The notes under the pieces: model-generated | Told to the model about the DNA's origin: nothing | Databases searched by the model: none | Seen by the model: only the letters and a program-made list of their open reading frames with translations | Assembly (NCBI RefSeq): GCF_042747725.1 | Contig: NZ_JBHZGO010000048.1 | Coordinates: 134,108-198,107, forward strand | Direction: 5' to 3' | DNA: 64,000 nucleotides | Origin: FACHB-T130 sp042747725 | GTDB lineage: Bacteria; Cyanobacteriota; Cyanobacteriia; Cyanobacteriales; FACHB-T130 | In this document: positions 34,369 to 44,783 of the stretch, one piece after another | How the letters are laid out: each line of letters opens with the position of its first letter | Numbering within the stretch: position 1 is the stretch's first letter | Position numbers and translations under genes: made by a program

Positions 34369-34444
34369 ATTACGCCATGTGCCACTTTTTCTTAGCCCCC
34401 AATTTATCGGGGGAAAAATACACAAACTTGCACATGGCAGTAAT
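34369..34444. repeat. Fold-back element after the EamA gene
   Basis: Outer arms ATTACGCCATGTGC (34369-34382) and GCACATGGCAGTAAT (34430-34444), pairing with one bulge, enclose an inner hairpin (AGCCCCCAATTTATCGGGGG). Starts 8 bp after the gene stop. Looks like a small mobile fold-back repeat and may serve as terminator. Confidence 0.55.
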
Positions 34445-34621
34445 TAGTAATTGGTAATTGGTTATAGGCCTTCAAGGGTTGAGTTTAGTACAGTCAGACC
34501 TAACCCTTGAAGCCCCTTCCCTACTTGGGAAGGGGGCTAATTTCAAAGCCTCTATCCGATTCCTCCTCCAGAGGTCATGCACTGTACCGTATAAAAGTGA
34601 GAACCGCTATAGTAGCAACCA

Positions 34622-35308
34622 TCATCTCTCATCTTTCATCCTTTTAGGAGTGGCGACTGCAACCAAACCATAGACTTGAATGCCATGCTGGGCAAGCGTT
34701 TGAGCAGCAGATTGAGCCGTCGCTCCCGTGGTATAAATGTCATCTAATAACAGCACTGATGTAGATGGACGGCTACGAAGGAATTCTTTTCCTAGTGAGA
34801 AAGCTCCAGCTAAGTTTTTTTCTCGCTCGGTGCCAGATAAGCTAAACTGAGCCTCCGTCGCCCGTACCCGTTCCAAACCCAGCGATCGCATTGGGTAGCC
34901 GGTAAAATTGCAAAAGCTTTGAGCTAATAAATCTGCCTGATTGTAGCCTCGCTGACTTAGCTTGGAGGGGTGCATAGGGATGGGCACTACGGTTAATTTG
35001 CTCTCAGCGGATACCGAAGAATTCAGCCATGCTTGAGCAAGCCAATGACCTAACGGACGAGCCAGTTGGGGATGGTTTTCATATTTTAGGGCAGCGATCG
35101 CTCTCTTGATTGCCCCTTCATATCCGCCCCAAGCAAATACTGGTAGTTGCCCTTGCCAAAATTGGTTAGGATTGGAAATCTGACAGCGTTGCAGTTGCCG
35201 CTGACAGTCTTCACAAAATTCTCTAGAAGTCGGGCGCTGGCACAGTGGGCAGTTGGACTTCAAAAATAGATTTAGCAAACCTTTTACCGTCCGACTCCAA
35301 TGCCTCAT
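34622..35308 (-). CDS. comF: ComF-family phosphoribosyltransferase-like protein
   Basis: 228 residues. N-terminal zinc-ribbon-like cysteines (CPLCQRPTSREFCEDCQRQ), then the ComF core VVPIPMHPSKLSQRGYNQADLLA and the PRPP-binding loop VLLLDDIYTTGATA. ComF homologues are needed for natural transformation in several bacteria, probably at the DNA uptake or processing step. dprA, another competence gene, is about 17 kb away in the window. Confidence 0.92.
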   Translation of the reverse strand: MRHWSRTVKGLLNLFLKSNCPLCQRPTSREFCEDCQRQLQRCQISNPNQFWQGQLPVFAWGGYEGAIKRAIAALKYENHPQLARPLGHWLAQAWLNSSVSAESKLTVVPIPMHPSKLSQRGYNQADLLAQSFCNFTGYPMRSLGLERVRATEAQFSLSGTEREKNLAGAFSLGKEFLRSRPSTSVLLLDDIYTTGATAQSAAQTLAQHGIQVYGLVAVATPKRMKDER

Positions 35309-35496
35309 CTTCAGTACCTCCTCCTTGGGGGAGATTTCTTTAAAATACGAATAGGTTTTTGAGCGATCGCGCCAGTGACGCCCAGCTTAATTTTGTGAAA
35401 AATTAAGGAATCTAACTTTAAGAATCAGAGTTTTTTTCCACACCGAATTACACCGAAAAATTAGCTAAAGTTCCAGGATAATGGCTGACTCTAATC

Positions 35497-35646
35497 ATGT
35501 CAGAAAAAGACATCGGAATGCCGGTGGAGGATGGCTATTCGCTGATTGCCAAAGTCAGGAACCATTCGACACAAAGAGTGAGACGGCTGCCAGCACTAGC
35601 ACTCACCGCGTATGCCAGTCAGGCAGATAGCCAGCAGGCGAACTGA
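35497..35646 (+). pseudogene. Receiver-domain fragment upstream of the hybrid kinase
   Basis: From ATG at 35497 to TGA at 35644 the strand reads 49 codons including SEKDIGMPVEDGYSLIAKVR and LPALALTAYASQAD. This is the middle of a CheY-like domain: phosphoacceptor Asp of DIGMP and the ALTAY strand with the switch threonine. The N-terminal strand/acidic pair and the C-terminal KP segment are missing, so it is a truncated relic, perhaps of an earlier hybrid kinase. Confidence 0.75.
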
Positions 35647-35787
35647 CAAGTCAGCGCTTCGCTATCGCGCCAGCATCTGTGCTAGACGACGCACTGCTTG
35701 TCCAATTGGCTCAAAGAACTAGAGCGGCGCGATCCCACAAGTCGGGATTTAACCCTCAAAATAGTATCAGGAGGGAAAAATCAATTT

Positions 35788-38700
35788 ATGCACATCATAC
35801 CTTGGGCCGATCTCGGCTACGGGCTGGCAGTATCTATTTGTACTTTGCTAGGGCTGTGGCTATGGCCTGAATTATTAAATAATCTTTTCGCCGCGAATGG
35901 TTTTATCCCGCACGGACATTGTTACTTGTGGAAACCAGGGCTGGTGTCACTTCATGTTGCCACAGATACGTTGATCGGATTGGCTTATGTTTCGATTTCA
36001 GTCACGCTAGTTTATTTAGTCCACAAAGCTCGTCGAGACATTCCCTTTCATTCGGTATTTATAGCCTTTGGAGTCTTCATTATTGCCTGTAGTGCCACCC
36101 ATTTTATAGAAGTGTGGACACTGTGGATGCCCGTTTATTGGCTATCGGGAACGATTAAATTAATTACAGCGATCGCTTCTGTGACGACAGCCTTGGCACT
36201 ACCGCCATTAGTTCCTCAAGTCCTGACGCTGATTGCCTCTGCAAAGACCTCTGAAGAGCGTAAACTGCAACTAGAAACGGCAAACGTTGAGTTAGAAACG
36301 CTCTACCAAAAGCTCAAGGAACTCGACCAATTAAAAACCCAATTTTTTGCCAACGTTAGCCACGACCTGCGGACGCCACTCGCATTGATCTTGGGACCAA
36401 CGGAGAAACTGCTGGCCCAGAGTCTGACCAACCAAGAGCAGCGTCACGACATAGAATTGGTGGAGCGTAACGCCCGTATCCTGCTCAAGCGAGTCAACGA
36501 TTTGCTGGATGTCTCCAAGCTGGAGGCAGGCAAAATGGAAGTGAACTACGCACTCAGTGACGTGGCTGAGCTGGTGCGGCTCATTGCTGCCAACTTTGAA
36601 ACCTTCGCAGAAGACCGTCAGATATCCTTCGTTGTCGAAACTCCTCCATCCCTTAGGGCGAGTGTCGATCCGGATAAGTGGCAGCGCATCTGCTTCAACT
36701 TACTTTCCAACGCCTTCAAATTTACGCCTATCGGAGGTAGTATCCGCTGCATCCTTTCGGAAGTCAGCCCTCAGTCGCAGAAACCCAGGGACCGAGAGGA
36801 GCAAATCTTCCCCCTTGACTCCCTCTCGTCTTCATCCTTCACCCTCACCATTGAAGATACTGGCCCAGGCGTGCCACCGGAACTCCGGGAAGTCATTTTC
36901 GAGCCGTACCGCCAAGAAGAATTCGTGCAAGAGCAAGGATTTGGCGGTACTGGTCTAGGGCTAGCCATTGTCAAGGAGTTCGTCGAATTGCACGGCGGCT
37001 GCATAGAAGTTAACCAGGCTCCAAAAGGCGGGGCAGTTTTCACGACCTGGATGCCGCAAGCAGCACCCTCAGGCGTTAGTCGCTCGCCCGTGCCGATTGA
37101 CAGCCATGCAGAAGGGTTGTCAGATTTAGCAGGTAGGAATGGCGATCTTTTCCAGACTGTGGGTGGGGATACCATTGCGATCGCGCATTTGGCAGATCAT
37201 ACAGACCTTCCAGACAAGCTGACTCCGACAAATCTTCACTCCCGTTCGACGCCATCGCTCTACAGCGAAACATCCACAAATTACCAGGAAATTGCCCTTT
37301 CTGTAATGGCAGAACTGCGGTATCAGCCCAACGATTTAGAATCGGGATTTAATTACCACTCCAAAGCCATTTTTCAATCAGACCAGTCTTGTCAAAATCC
37401 TCAATGTGCAATTCCCAATTCTCAATCCCCACTGGTGCTGGTAGTTGAGGACAATCCGGAAATGAATCAGTTCATCACCGAGAGCTTAGCACCAGAGAAT
37501 CGGGTCGTGACCGCCCGGAATGGACAGGAAGGATTGGATAAAGCGATCGCCCTGCGTCCCGACTTAATCCTCACTGATGTGATGATGCCTCAAATGACCG
37601 GCGACCAGCTAGTGCGGCAAGTTAGAGCCATCAGGGAACTCGATATTATCCCAATTGTTCTGCTCACCGCTAAAGCTGACGACGAGCTACAGGTACAGAT
37701 GTTACGAGAGGGAGTACAGGATTACCTGATGAAACCCTTTCATATCGAGGAACTACGCGCACGGGTGGGCAATGCGATCGCCATGAAACGCGCCCGTGAG
37801 ATTCTTCAGCAGGAGTTGCGAACTCAAGATCAAGACCTCGCCACCTTAGCCACCGAACTCGCCTCCCGCCAGCGCGAATTGCAGTCTTCCCATCAAAATT
37901 TAGAAATCCGGGTTCGGGAAAGAACTGCCGAGTTAAAAGCAGCTAATGAACTGAAGAGCGAACAAATCGCCCTTGCCCAACAAGCCGAACAAGAACTGCG
38001 GAAGAGCGAACAACGCTTCCGCAGCTACTTTGAACTTCCTTTAGTCGGAATCGCCATCAGTTCGCCGGACAAAGGTTGGCTGGAAGTCAACGATAAATTG
38101 TGCGACATCTTTGGCTATTCCCGGCAAGAACTGAGGCAAATGACTTGGGATGAATTAACTCATCCCGATGATTTGCCAGCCGATGTAGAGCAATTCGGGC
38201 GGGTTTTAGCAGGCGAAATTCAAGGCTACTCAATGGACAAGCGGTTTATCCGCAAAGATAGTCAAACGATCCACGCCAGCATCTCGACTCGCTGCGTGCG
38301 CGGTACTGACGGCTCAATTGATTACTTCGTGGCTCTAGTTCAGGACATCACCGAACGCCACCAAGCACTGGAAGAACTCAAATGGGAAAGATCCATCCTT
38401 CGCAGCTTCTTCGATAGCGCTTCTTTGATGATGGGGATTGTCGAGTTAGTGGAAGATGACATCCTGCATATTTCTGATAACTCCACCTCAGCAAAGTTCT
38501 ATGGGTTAACTCCCGAAGCGATGCAAAATCGACTCAGTAGCAGTTTGGGAGTCCCGCCGCAATACCGGCGATTGTGGATTCATCAATATCAGTTGGCTCA
38601 ACGCACAAAAGACACCATCCGCTTTGAATACCCTCACGAGACTGACTTGGGTAAGAAGTGGCTATCTGCTAGCGTCTGCCCGATTGAGGGAGCTTCCAGT

Positions 38701-40502
38701 TTGCATCCGAAATTTGCGTATGTGATTGAGGACATCACCAACCGCAAGAAATCTGAGAAAGAACGACTCCAGCTCGTCCGCGAACAGGAAGCGCGTGCCC
38801 AAGCTGAAGAGGCGCAGCAGCGTTATCTCTCCCTAGCAGAAGCGATTCCGCAGATGGTGTGGACGGCACAGCCAGATGGGGCAGTGGATTACTACAACCA
38901 GCGCTGGTTTGACTACACGGGAACGACACTGGAACAAGCCCAAGGCTGGGGATGGCAGCCAACGCTCCATCCAGACGATTTGCTCTCATCGATAGACGGC
39001 TGGAACAATGCTATTGATACGGGTGAGACTTACGAAGCTGAATGCCGCTTTAAGAGAGCGTCGGACGGAGTTTTCCGATGGCATCTGGTTCGGGGGTTGC
39101 CGCTGCGCGATCGCAATGGTTGGGTCGTCAAGTGGTTCGGGACTTGCACAGACATTGACGATCGCAAGCGTGCTGAGGAGTCACGGCAATTCCTCTCGGA
39201 AGCTGGCGTCGTGCTGGCTGACTCGCTGGATTATCAAGCTACATTGGAACGCCTCGTGCATCTGGCGGTGCCGCACCTTGCCGACTGGTGCGCCGTCCAT
39301 ACAGTTGAGCCAGATGGCTCGATCGCTCTCCGAGCGGTTGCCCACCCAGACTCCTCAAAGGTTGAGCTGGCATGGGAGGTAGAGCGTCGCTACCCGTTCG
39401 ATCCCAAGGTGCCGCGTGGTTTGGCGAAAGTGTTGCATACGGGTGAGGCAAAACTCATTCCGGAGATTCCCGACGAATTGCTCGTCGCGATCGCCCGCGC
39501 TCCGGAACACTTAAAAATCCTCCGCAAGGCAGGTTTCAAGTCTTATATGTGCTTACCGTTGATTGCCCGTGGACGAATCTTGGGAGCGATCGCCTTTATT
39601 ACTGCCGAATCAGGTCGCCACTACAATCGGGCGGATCTCTCCTTGGCTTCTGAACTCGCCCACCGCGCTGCCCTGGCGGTAGACAATGCGCGACTTTACC
39701 GCGAAGCTCAAGAAGCCAATCGCATGAAAGACCAGTTCCTGGCGATTGTCTCCCACGAACTGCGAACTCCCATCAATGCCGTCCTGGGTTGGGCACAGCT
39801 GCTCCGCAGTCGCAAGTTTGATGAAGCCAGGACGGCGCAGGCGCTGGAAACTATTGAGCGCAATGCTAAGGCGCAGACGCAGCTAATTGAGTCGCTTTTG
39901 GATGTCTCGCGCATGATCCGGGGGAACTTGCCCCTCAATCTCCTCTCAGTTGACCTAGTGCCGGTGATTCAAACTTCCATCAATTCTGTACTGGCAACAG
40001 CTCAGACACGGGAAATTCAAGTAGAGAGAGTGCTAGACCCCTGTTGCGGACGTGTCCAAGGCGATCCCGTCCGATTGCAGCAGGTGATGTCAAACCTGCT
40101 CTCGAATGCCATCAAGTTCACCGACGACGGCGGACGGGTGACGGTGCGATTGTCAATCGTCATGGGGAATAGGGAATGGGCAATCAAGAATGGGGAAGAA
40201 TCTCACCAATTACCGATCGCCCATCACCTATCACCCATGTCCAATTATGCCGAAATCCAAATCAGCGACACTGGATCGGGCATTACTCCTGACTTTTTGC
40301 CCCATGTCTTTGACTTGTTCCGTCAGGCTGATAGTACAACCACGCGATCGCACGGAGGACTGGGACTGGGACTCGCCATTGTCCGCTATCTTGTAGAACT
40401 GCATGGCGGCACTGTCGGCGCTGAAAGCCCAGGCGAAGGACTCGGAGCCACCTTTACAGTGCGGCTACCCCTCGTAGAGAGGATGCAAGTAGGAGTGAGG
40501 GA

Positions 40503-40512
<10 letters not shown>
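35788..40512 (+). CDS. Hybrid histidine kinase with ethylene-receptor-like sensor and two kinase cores
   Basis: 1574 residues from ATG 35788, chosen because AGGAGG (35769-35774) precedes it; a TTG at 35698 is less likely. N-terminus: three-helix ethylene-binding-like domain with D60, Y67, C101 and H105 in the order and spacing of the plant ETR1 copper/ethylene site. Then kinase 1 (H192 in FANVSHDLRTP, then a HATPase), REC (D597 in LILTDVMMP), a coiled coil near 690-740, three PAS modules (about 750-870, 870-985, 1015-1130), GAF (about 1140-1300), kinase 2 (H1323 in IVSHELRTP) and HATPase with DTGSGI and GLGLGLAIV. Probably senses ethylene or redox plus further inputs and phosphorylates unknown regulators. 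Its stop codon lies within a heptamer array. Confidence 0.9.
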
Positions 40513-40703
<191 letters not shown>

Positions 40704-40739
40704 TAGAAGACGCGAATCAGGAAAGAAAAAATTCCTCTT

Positions 40740-40919
40740 CCTCTTCACTCAGTCCTCAGTCCTCTTCACTCAGTCCTCAGTCCTCTTCACTCAGTCCTCA
40801 GTCCTCTTCACTCAGTCCTCAGTCCTCTTCACTCAGTCCTCAGTCCTCTTCACTCAGTCCTCAGTCCTCTTCACTCAGTCCTCAGTCCTCTTCACTCAGT
40901 CCTCTTCACTCAGTCCTTC
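40740..40919. repeat. Heptanucleotide tandem array, C-rich strand, higher-order 21-bp period
   Basis: AGTCCTC and TCTTCAC heptamers arranged as a 21-bp unit (CACTCAGTCCTCAGTCCTCTT) repeated about eight times. The open frame through it encodes a heptapeptide repeat (FTQSSVL), an artefact of 3 x 7 = 21; I do not call it a gene. Opposite orientation to the array at 40503-40703, so the two can pair. Confidence 0.85.
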
Positions 40920-41034
40920 GATCAAGAGTTGGTAGCAGTGGTGGCGAATCTTTGGAAATCGCTAGGTCAAATTCGGAATGATGAATAAATAATTAAGTTA
41001 TGATGCATTGTTCCCTATTTACCCTTTCACCTGA

Positions 41035-43713
41035 GTGGACAAACTCCACTGGCTTGACCAAATTAAACCCTTTGACCGCACGGTGGTAGGCGACAAAGCT
41101 TTTTACTTGAGCCGAGTCATGCAGCGCGGCTATCCGGTCGTGCCCGGTTTTGTCGTTCCGGCAACCGCAGCCCGTCAATTTCTCGAAAGTATTCAATGGT
41201 CGGCACCGCTTGGCTTAGACCTGCCCTATTCTTCGCTGCATCTGGATGTAGATAATCCCCGCCAGCTACAGAGCGTCGCTCAAACGATTCGGCAGGAAAT
41301 TACAGCCGCTACTCTACCGTCGTCTTGGGTGTCGGAGATAGAATCGGCACAAGCGCGTTGGCAAACTCAGGTGCTGATTTTGCGCCCCTCTTTGGCTTTA
41401 GAGAGTCGGGCGTCCAAAGTCCAGGCGACGAGCGGGTTGCTTTTACCATCTGGGCTTTTAGAATCCCACGTTTGTCTGGCGTCGCCAGAGAGCTTGGCGA
41501 TGGGTTTGAAGCTAGCTTGGGCAGAGCTGTTTCGCGCCAGAAGTCTGTTTTACTGGCAGTATTCGGGTATCCAGACTGCTCAGCTGAACTTGGCAATTTT
41601 AGTGCAACCCGTCTTAGATGCGATCGCTTCCGGGACTCTCCACGCGACTCCAGAGTGCTGGGAAATTCAGTCAACCTGGGGACTGGGCAAGGCGCTAGTC
41701 TTAGGAGAAGTGATTCCAGATTTCTACCAGGTGCAACCAGAAACGGGGGAAGTGCAAACTCGGTATCTGGGCAGTAAAACCCGTGCCTATCGTCTTGAGA
41801 ACTTTGGGGACGCCCAAACCCACACAAACGGCACGGAGAATTTCACAAGCGCCCACCGTGGGTTGATGGTAGATGGCTGTCTAGAAGCTTATCTGCTCAG
41901 TGAAGAGCAACAACAATATTACGCCCTGGAAGAAAAACACTTAGATGTTCTCATTCAACTGGCGAAGCAACTGAGGGCTGAACTCGGCCCAACTTTTACT
42001 TTGGAGTGGACTCTCTCTCCAGCCAAAGAAAATGAAGGCGAGCAGTTGTATCTCACACAAGCGAACGTTGGGCATTCAGCAATTAGCTTGAAGGAGTCCG
42101 AAATTAAAGTAGCAGCGGTTAAGGAATCCTTACAGCATTCAGTAGATATCAGTCATTCCTCCTTTATGCTCACTCCGTCATCCTTCTTTTCACCCCAGAT
42201 TCAGCACAGCCTACAGGAAGGAAAAGCGCCTACAGTGCCAGAACCAGACCTAAAGCCTTTGATCAAGGGACTGGCAGCGTCAGCGGGACGGACAATTGCG
42301 ATCGCTTATGTATTAACCGATTCCCATCATCTCCACTTTCCTGATGCCGGTGGAGATGAAAACTCGCTCGTTAATGGGAAGATTTTAGTCGTCAAAAGCA
42401 TTACTCCCGATCGGATGGTACTGCTAAGACAGGCTGTCGCTGTAGTTGCCGAACAGGGTGCGATGACTTGTCACGCCGCCATTATTGCCAGAGAATTAGG
42501 CATCCCAGCGGTTGTTGGTGCTGTCGGTGCCACCCAGCTTATTCAAACCGGCGACGCCGTCCTAGTAGATGGCGACAAGGGAGCAATTTATCGCGTTGAG
42601 GTTCAAGCCGAAAAGCCAGGGAAAATTCTTACTCAGCCCTCACTCCCCACTCCCCACTCCCCACTCCCCACTCCTCACTCCTCACTCCTCACTCCTCAGC
42701 CCACCCTTCGGGAAGGCGAAGCGCCTACAGTCCTCAGTCCTCAGTCCTCTTCCCTCAGTCCTCTTCACTCAGTCCTCAGTCCTCTTCCCTCACTCCTCAC
42801 TCCTCTAGCGACTCAACTGCTGGTCAATCTCAGTCAACCCAGCAGTATCAAACGCGCGGCTCAGATGCCGGTGGATGGAGTAGGATTATTGCGCTCCGAA
42901 CTAATGCTGCTGGAAGTTTTGCAGGGACAACACCCTCAGCGATGGCTCCAGCAGCAGCGTGAGGGCGAGTTGAAAGAAATTCTTGCCCAGCAACTGTGTC
43001 AGTTTGCCGAGGCATTTGCGCCGCGACCCGTATTTTATCGCTCTTTAGATTTGCGATCGCATGAATTTCAATACTTAGTCGGTGGTTCTTTGGCGCACCC
43101 CGAAGTCAATCCGATGCTAGGGATGAGAGGAACATTCAACTATGTTTCAAATCCCGCCTTGTTCGATCTAGAACTGGCAGCTTTAGTGCAGGTGCAGCAA
43201 TCAGGATATACCAATGTCCGCCTGCTGTTGCCTTTTGTCCGCACGGTTGAAGAGTTTTCCTTCTGTCGCCGCCGCGTTGAGCAAGCCGGACTCAGCCAAT
43301 CTCCTCAATTCCAACTCTGGATCGTGGCTGAAGTGCCGTCGGTTCTATTTTTGCTACCAGATTACGTGAAAGCGGGCGTCCAGGGAATCTCGATCGGCAC
43401 CAACGATCTCACCCAGCTGCTGCTGGGAGTTGACCGCGACCAAGCGCAGATGGCGGCGGCGTTTGATGAGCGTCATCCAGCAGTCATGCAAGCGATCGCG
43501 CAACTCATCCAAATGGCAAAACAGGCAGGAATTCCCTGCTGCATCTGCGGTCAAGCACCGGCTCAATATCCAGAGTTGATCGACCAGCTCGTGCAGTGGG
43601 GCATTCCCTCAATTTCTGTGGAATTAGATGCCGTTGAGCGAACCTATAATGCGATCGCTCGTGCCGAACAACGCCTTCTCTTACAAGCCGCCCGTCGTCA
43701 GTTGAATCAATAG
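41035..43713 (+). CDS. PEP synthase-like protein (PEP/pyruvate-binding, phosphohistidine and PEP-utilizing domains)
   Basis: 892 residues from GTG. N-terminal ATP-grasp-like domain begins VVGDKAFYLSRVMQRGYPVVPGF; the usual VRSS(x)ED nucleotide block is replaced by LRPSLALES, so this half is divergent. The swivelling domain has GAMTCHAAIIARELGIP with phospho-His H480. The C-terminal PEP-binding barrel (about 600-885) keeps RSELMLLE, GISIGTNDLTQLLLGVDRD and CGQAP. Architecture equals phosphoenolpyruvate synthase (pyruvate + ATP to PEP), activity uncertain. Residues about 533-590, a linker between domains, are encoded by a heptamer array. Confidence 0.85.
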   Translation: MDKLHWLDQIKPFDRTVVGDKAFYLSRVMQRGYPVVPGFVVPATAARQFLESIQWSAPLGLDLPYSSLHLDVDNPRQLQSVAQTIRQEITAATLPSSWVSEIESAQARWQTQVLILRPSLALESRASKVQATSGLLLPSGLLESHVCLASPESLAMGLKLAWAELFRARSLFYWQYSGIQTAQLNLAILVQPVLDAIASGTLHATPECWEIQSTWGLGKALVLGEVIPDFYQVQPETGEVQTRYLGSKTRAYRLENFGDAQTHTNGTENFTSAHRGLMVDGCLEAYLLSEEQQQYYALEEKHLDVLIQLAKQLRAELGPTFTLEWTLSPAKENEGEQLYLTQANVGHSAISLKESEIKVAAVKESLQHSVDISHSSFMLTPSSFFSPQIQHSLQEGKAPTVPEPDLKPLIKGLAASAGRTIAIAYVLTDSHHLHFPDAGGDENSLVNGKILVVKSITPDRMVLLRQAVAVVAEQGAMTCHAAIIARELGIPAVVGAVGATQLIQTGDAVLVDGDKGAIYRVEVQAEKPGKILTQPSLPTPHSPLPTPHSSLLTPQPTLREGEAPTVLSPQSSSLSPLHSVLSPLPSLLTPLATQLLVNLSQPSSIKRAAQMPVDGVGLLRSELMLLEVLQGQHPQRWLQQQREGELKEILAQQLCQFAEAFAPRPVFYRSLDLRSHEFQYLVGGSLAHPEVNPMLGMRGTFNYVSNPALFDLELAALVQVQQSGYTNVRLLLPFVRTVEEFSFCRRRVEQAGLSQSPQFQLWIVAEVPSVLFLLPDYVKAGVQGISIGTNDLTQLLLGVDRDQAQMAAAFDERHPAVMQAIAQLIQMAKQAGIPCCICGQAPAQYPELIDQLVQWGIPSISVELDAVERTYNAIARAEQRLLLQAARRQLNQ
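42631..42804. repeat. Heptanucleotide arrays inside the PEP-synthase-like gene
   Basis: Heptamers CACTCCC and CACTCCT, then a non-array segment (CCCTTCGGGAAGGCGAAG, with GCGCCTACAGT), then AGTCCTC/TTCACTC/TTCCCTC heptamers. All are translated in frame, giving Pro/Ser/Leu-rich heptapeptides (LPTPHSP). The GAAGGxxAAGCGCCTACAGT segment also occurs upstream in the same gene near 42218. Confidence 0.88.
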
Positions 43714-43970
43714 CTAGCCATCAGCAAGTCTCAGATATGGACGGGTTTCAAACCCACTCCCACTGTTTGTCCTGTGTATTTAGAACCTCAATTTCCAGGG
43801 TTTTCAGACCACCGATTTTTCCGATAATTCCCTTCCGATAAAGGTTAATAGATACTACTTAAGACTGTTGCGATCGCGCTTCTAATAGTAAACAACTGTA
43901 GAGTATACCTACTAATAGAATTCGTGTGATTTCACCTTGGCGAAATCCACTCCTGCTGGAAGAGTACACA

Positions 43971-44228
43971 ATGAGCCGTGTCGTTGTCTGTTTTTACAGT
44001 GGCAGATGGATTCCAATTATGTTTTGTCCGTTGGTAGAAGCTATCGCGCTTCACCGGAATGCACTGAAAGAGGGGAAGGAAATTTTGATTTTCCCCCCTG
44101 ATTCCGATCCGAACGATTTCTTTAGTGAACTAGCTTATATGCAACCCCCCCGCCTTGGGGAAGCAGGGGGGTTGACAAACTTAGCAATCTTGAAACGCTA
44201 TGACCAATCGCGGTCAATCGCTAATTAA
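43971..44228 (+). CDS. Small hypothetical protein with repeat-derived C-terminus
   Basis: 85 residues from ATG at 43971. The first 60 residues look like a real small protein (MSRVVVCFYSGRWIPIMFC, then HRNALKEGKEILIFPPDSDP). From about residue 61 the sequence (MQPPRLGEAGGL) comes from a C-run/G-run palindrome (CCCCCCGCCTTGGGGAAGC), after which the frame runs on to a stop overlapping the baeRF remnant. The original C-terminus may have been replaced. Family unknown. Confidence 0.5.
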   Translation: MSRVVVCFYSGRWIPIMFCPLVEAIALHRNALKEGKEILIFPPDSDPNDFFSELAYMQPPRLGEAGGLTNLAILKRYDQSRSIAN

Positions 44229-44783
44229 TAGCGGAAAATCGCCGCTACCGAAGCCTCATCTGGCACTTTTTCCGGCTCCACTGCATAGACTTTACCACCG
44301 TTCAAAAGCGTATGAATGGCGGCAAAATCCAACATATCTTCGTCGTTCGCCTGTGGTTCAGGGTGTAAATCTACGGTCATCGATTCTGGGTCAAAGTGAC
44401 CCCAACGCTGTTCACCGACTGCCACAAACAAAGAATCAATCCGTTGATAATAAGCAGATTGGATGATTTCTTTGATATCGTGGAATACTTTACTTGCAGG
44501 ACTTACGCAAATAGCACCACATAGTAAGGGCAACCACAGGGGGATTACCATCTGAGGGCAACCACAGGGGGATTGAACCCGAAAAAACGCTATATGTATA
44601 AGCTTTGCGTAAGTCCTGACTTGTATCTTTTCCAGCCAGTTCCTTGTATTCCTCTACGACCTCCTCAATATTCTCTTGTAACAGAGGCTCTACAATCGGT
44701 AAAGCTAGTTCGTGCAATTCTTCTGGCTTGAATATTTCCGGATTTCCAGTAATCCCTTCCTCCACCAAATGTTGATAAGTTGT
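44225..44783 (-). pseudogene. baeRF-family (bacterial eRF1-like) gene, 5'-truncated and split by an insertion element
   Basis: Two pieces read as one protein: TYQHLVEEGITGNPEIFKP...VVEEYKELAGKDT (44783 to 44619) and KVFHDIKEIIQSAYYQRIDS...DFAAIHTLLNGGKVYAVEPE...AAIFRY (44493 to 44225). Deleting the element at 44497-44618 and one 5-bp repeat rejoins them in frame (GKDTSKVFHDIKEI). The C-terminal pattern SLFVAVGEQRWGHFD and the ending belong to bacterial archaeo-eukaryotic release-factor-like proteins. The N-terminal half is missing, cut off by the inverted repeat at 44782. Surely inactive. Confidence 0.85.
44497..44618. mobile_element. MITE-like element inserted in the baeRF gene
   Basis: 122 bp with perfect 15-bp terminal inverted repeats CAGGACTTACGCAAA / TTTGCGTAAGTCCTG and a 5-bp target duplication ACTTG (44492-44496 and 44619-44623). 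Inside, a segment (GCAACCACAGGGGGATT) is present twice. No coding capacity, so it needs a transposase in trans. A related 94-bp copy is at 62204-62297. Confidence 0.9.

Noticed and set aside
44497..44618. tRNA gene, because of the GGGTTCAATCCCC T-arm-like sequence
   Set aside because: No acceptor, D or anticodon arms; the sequence is internal to the MITE and recurs at 62204-62297.
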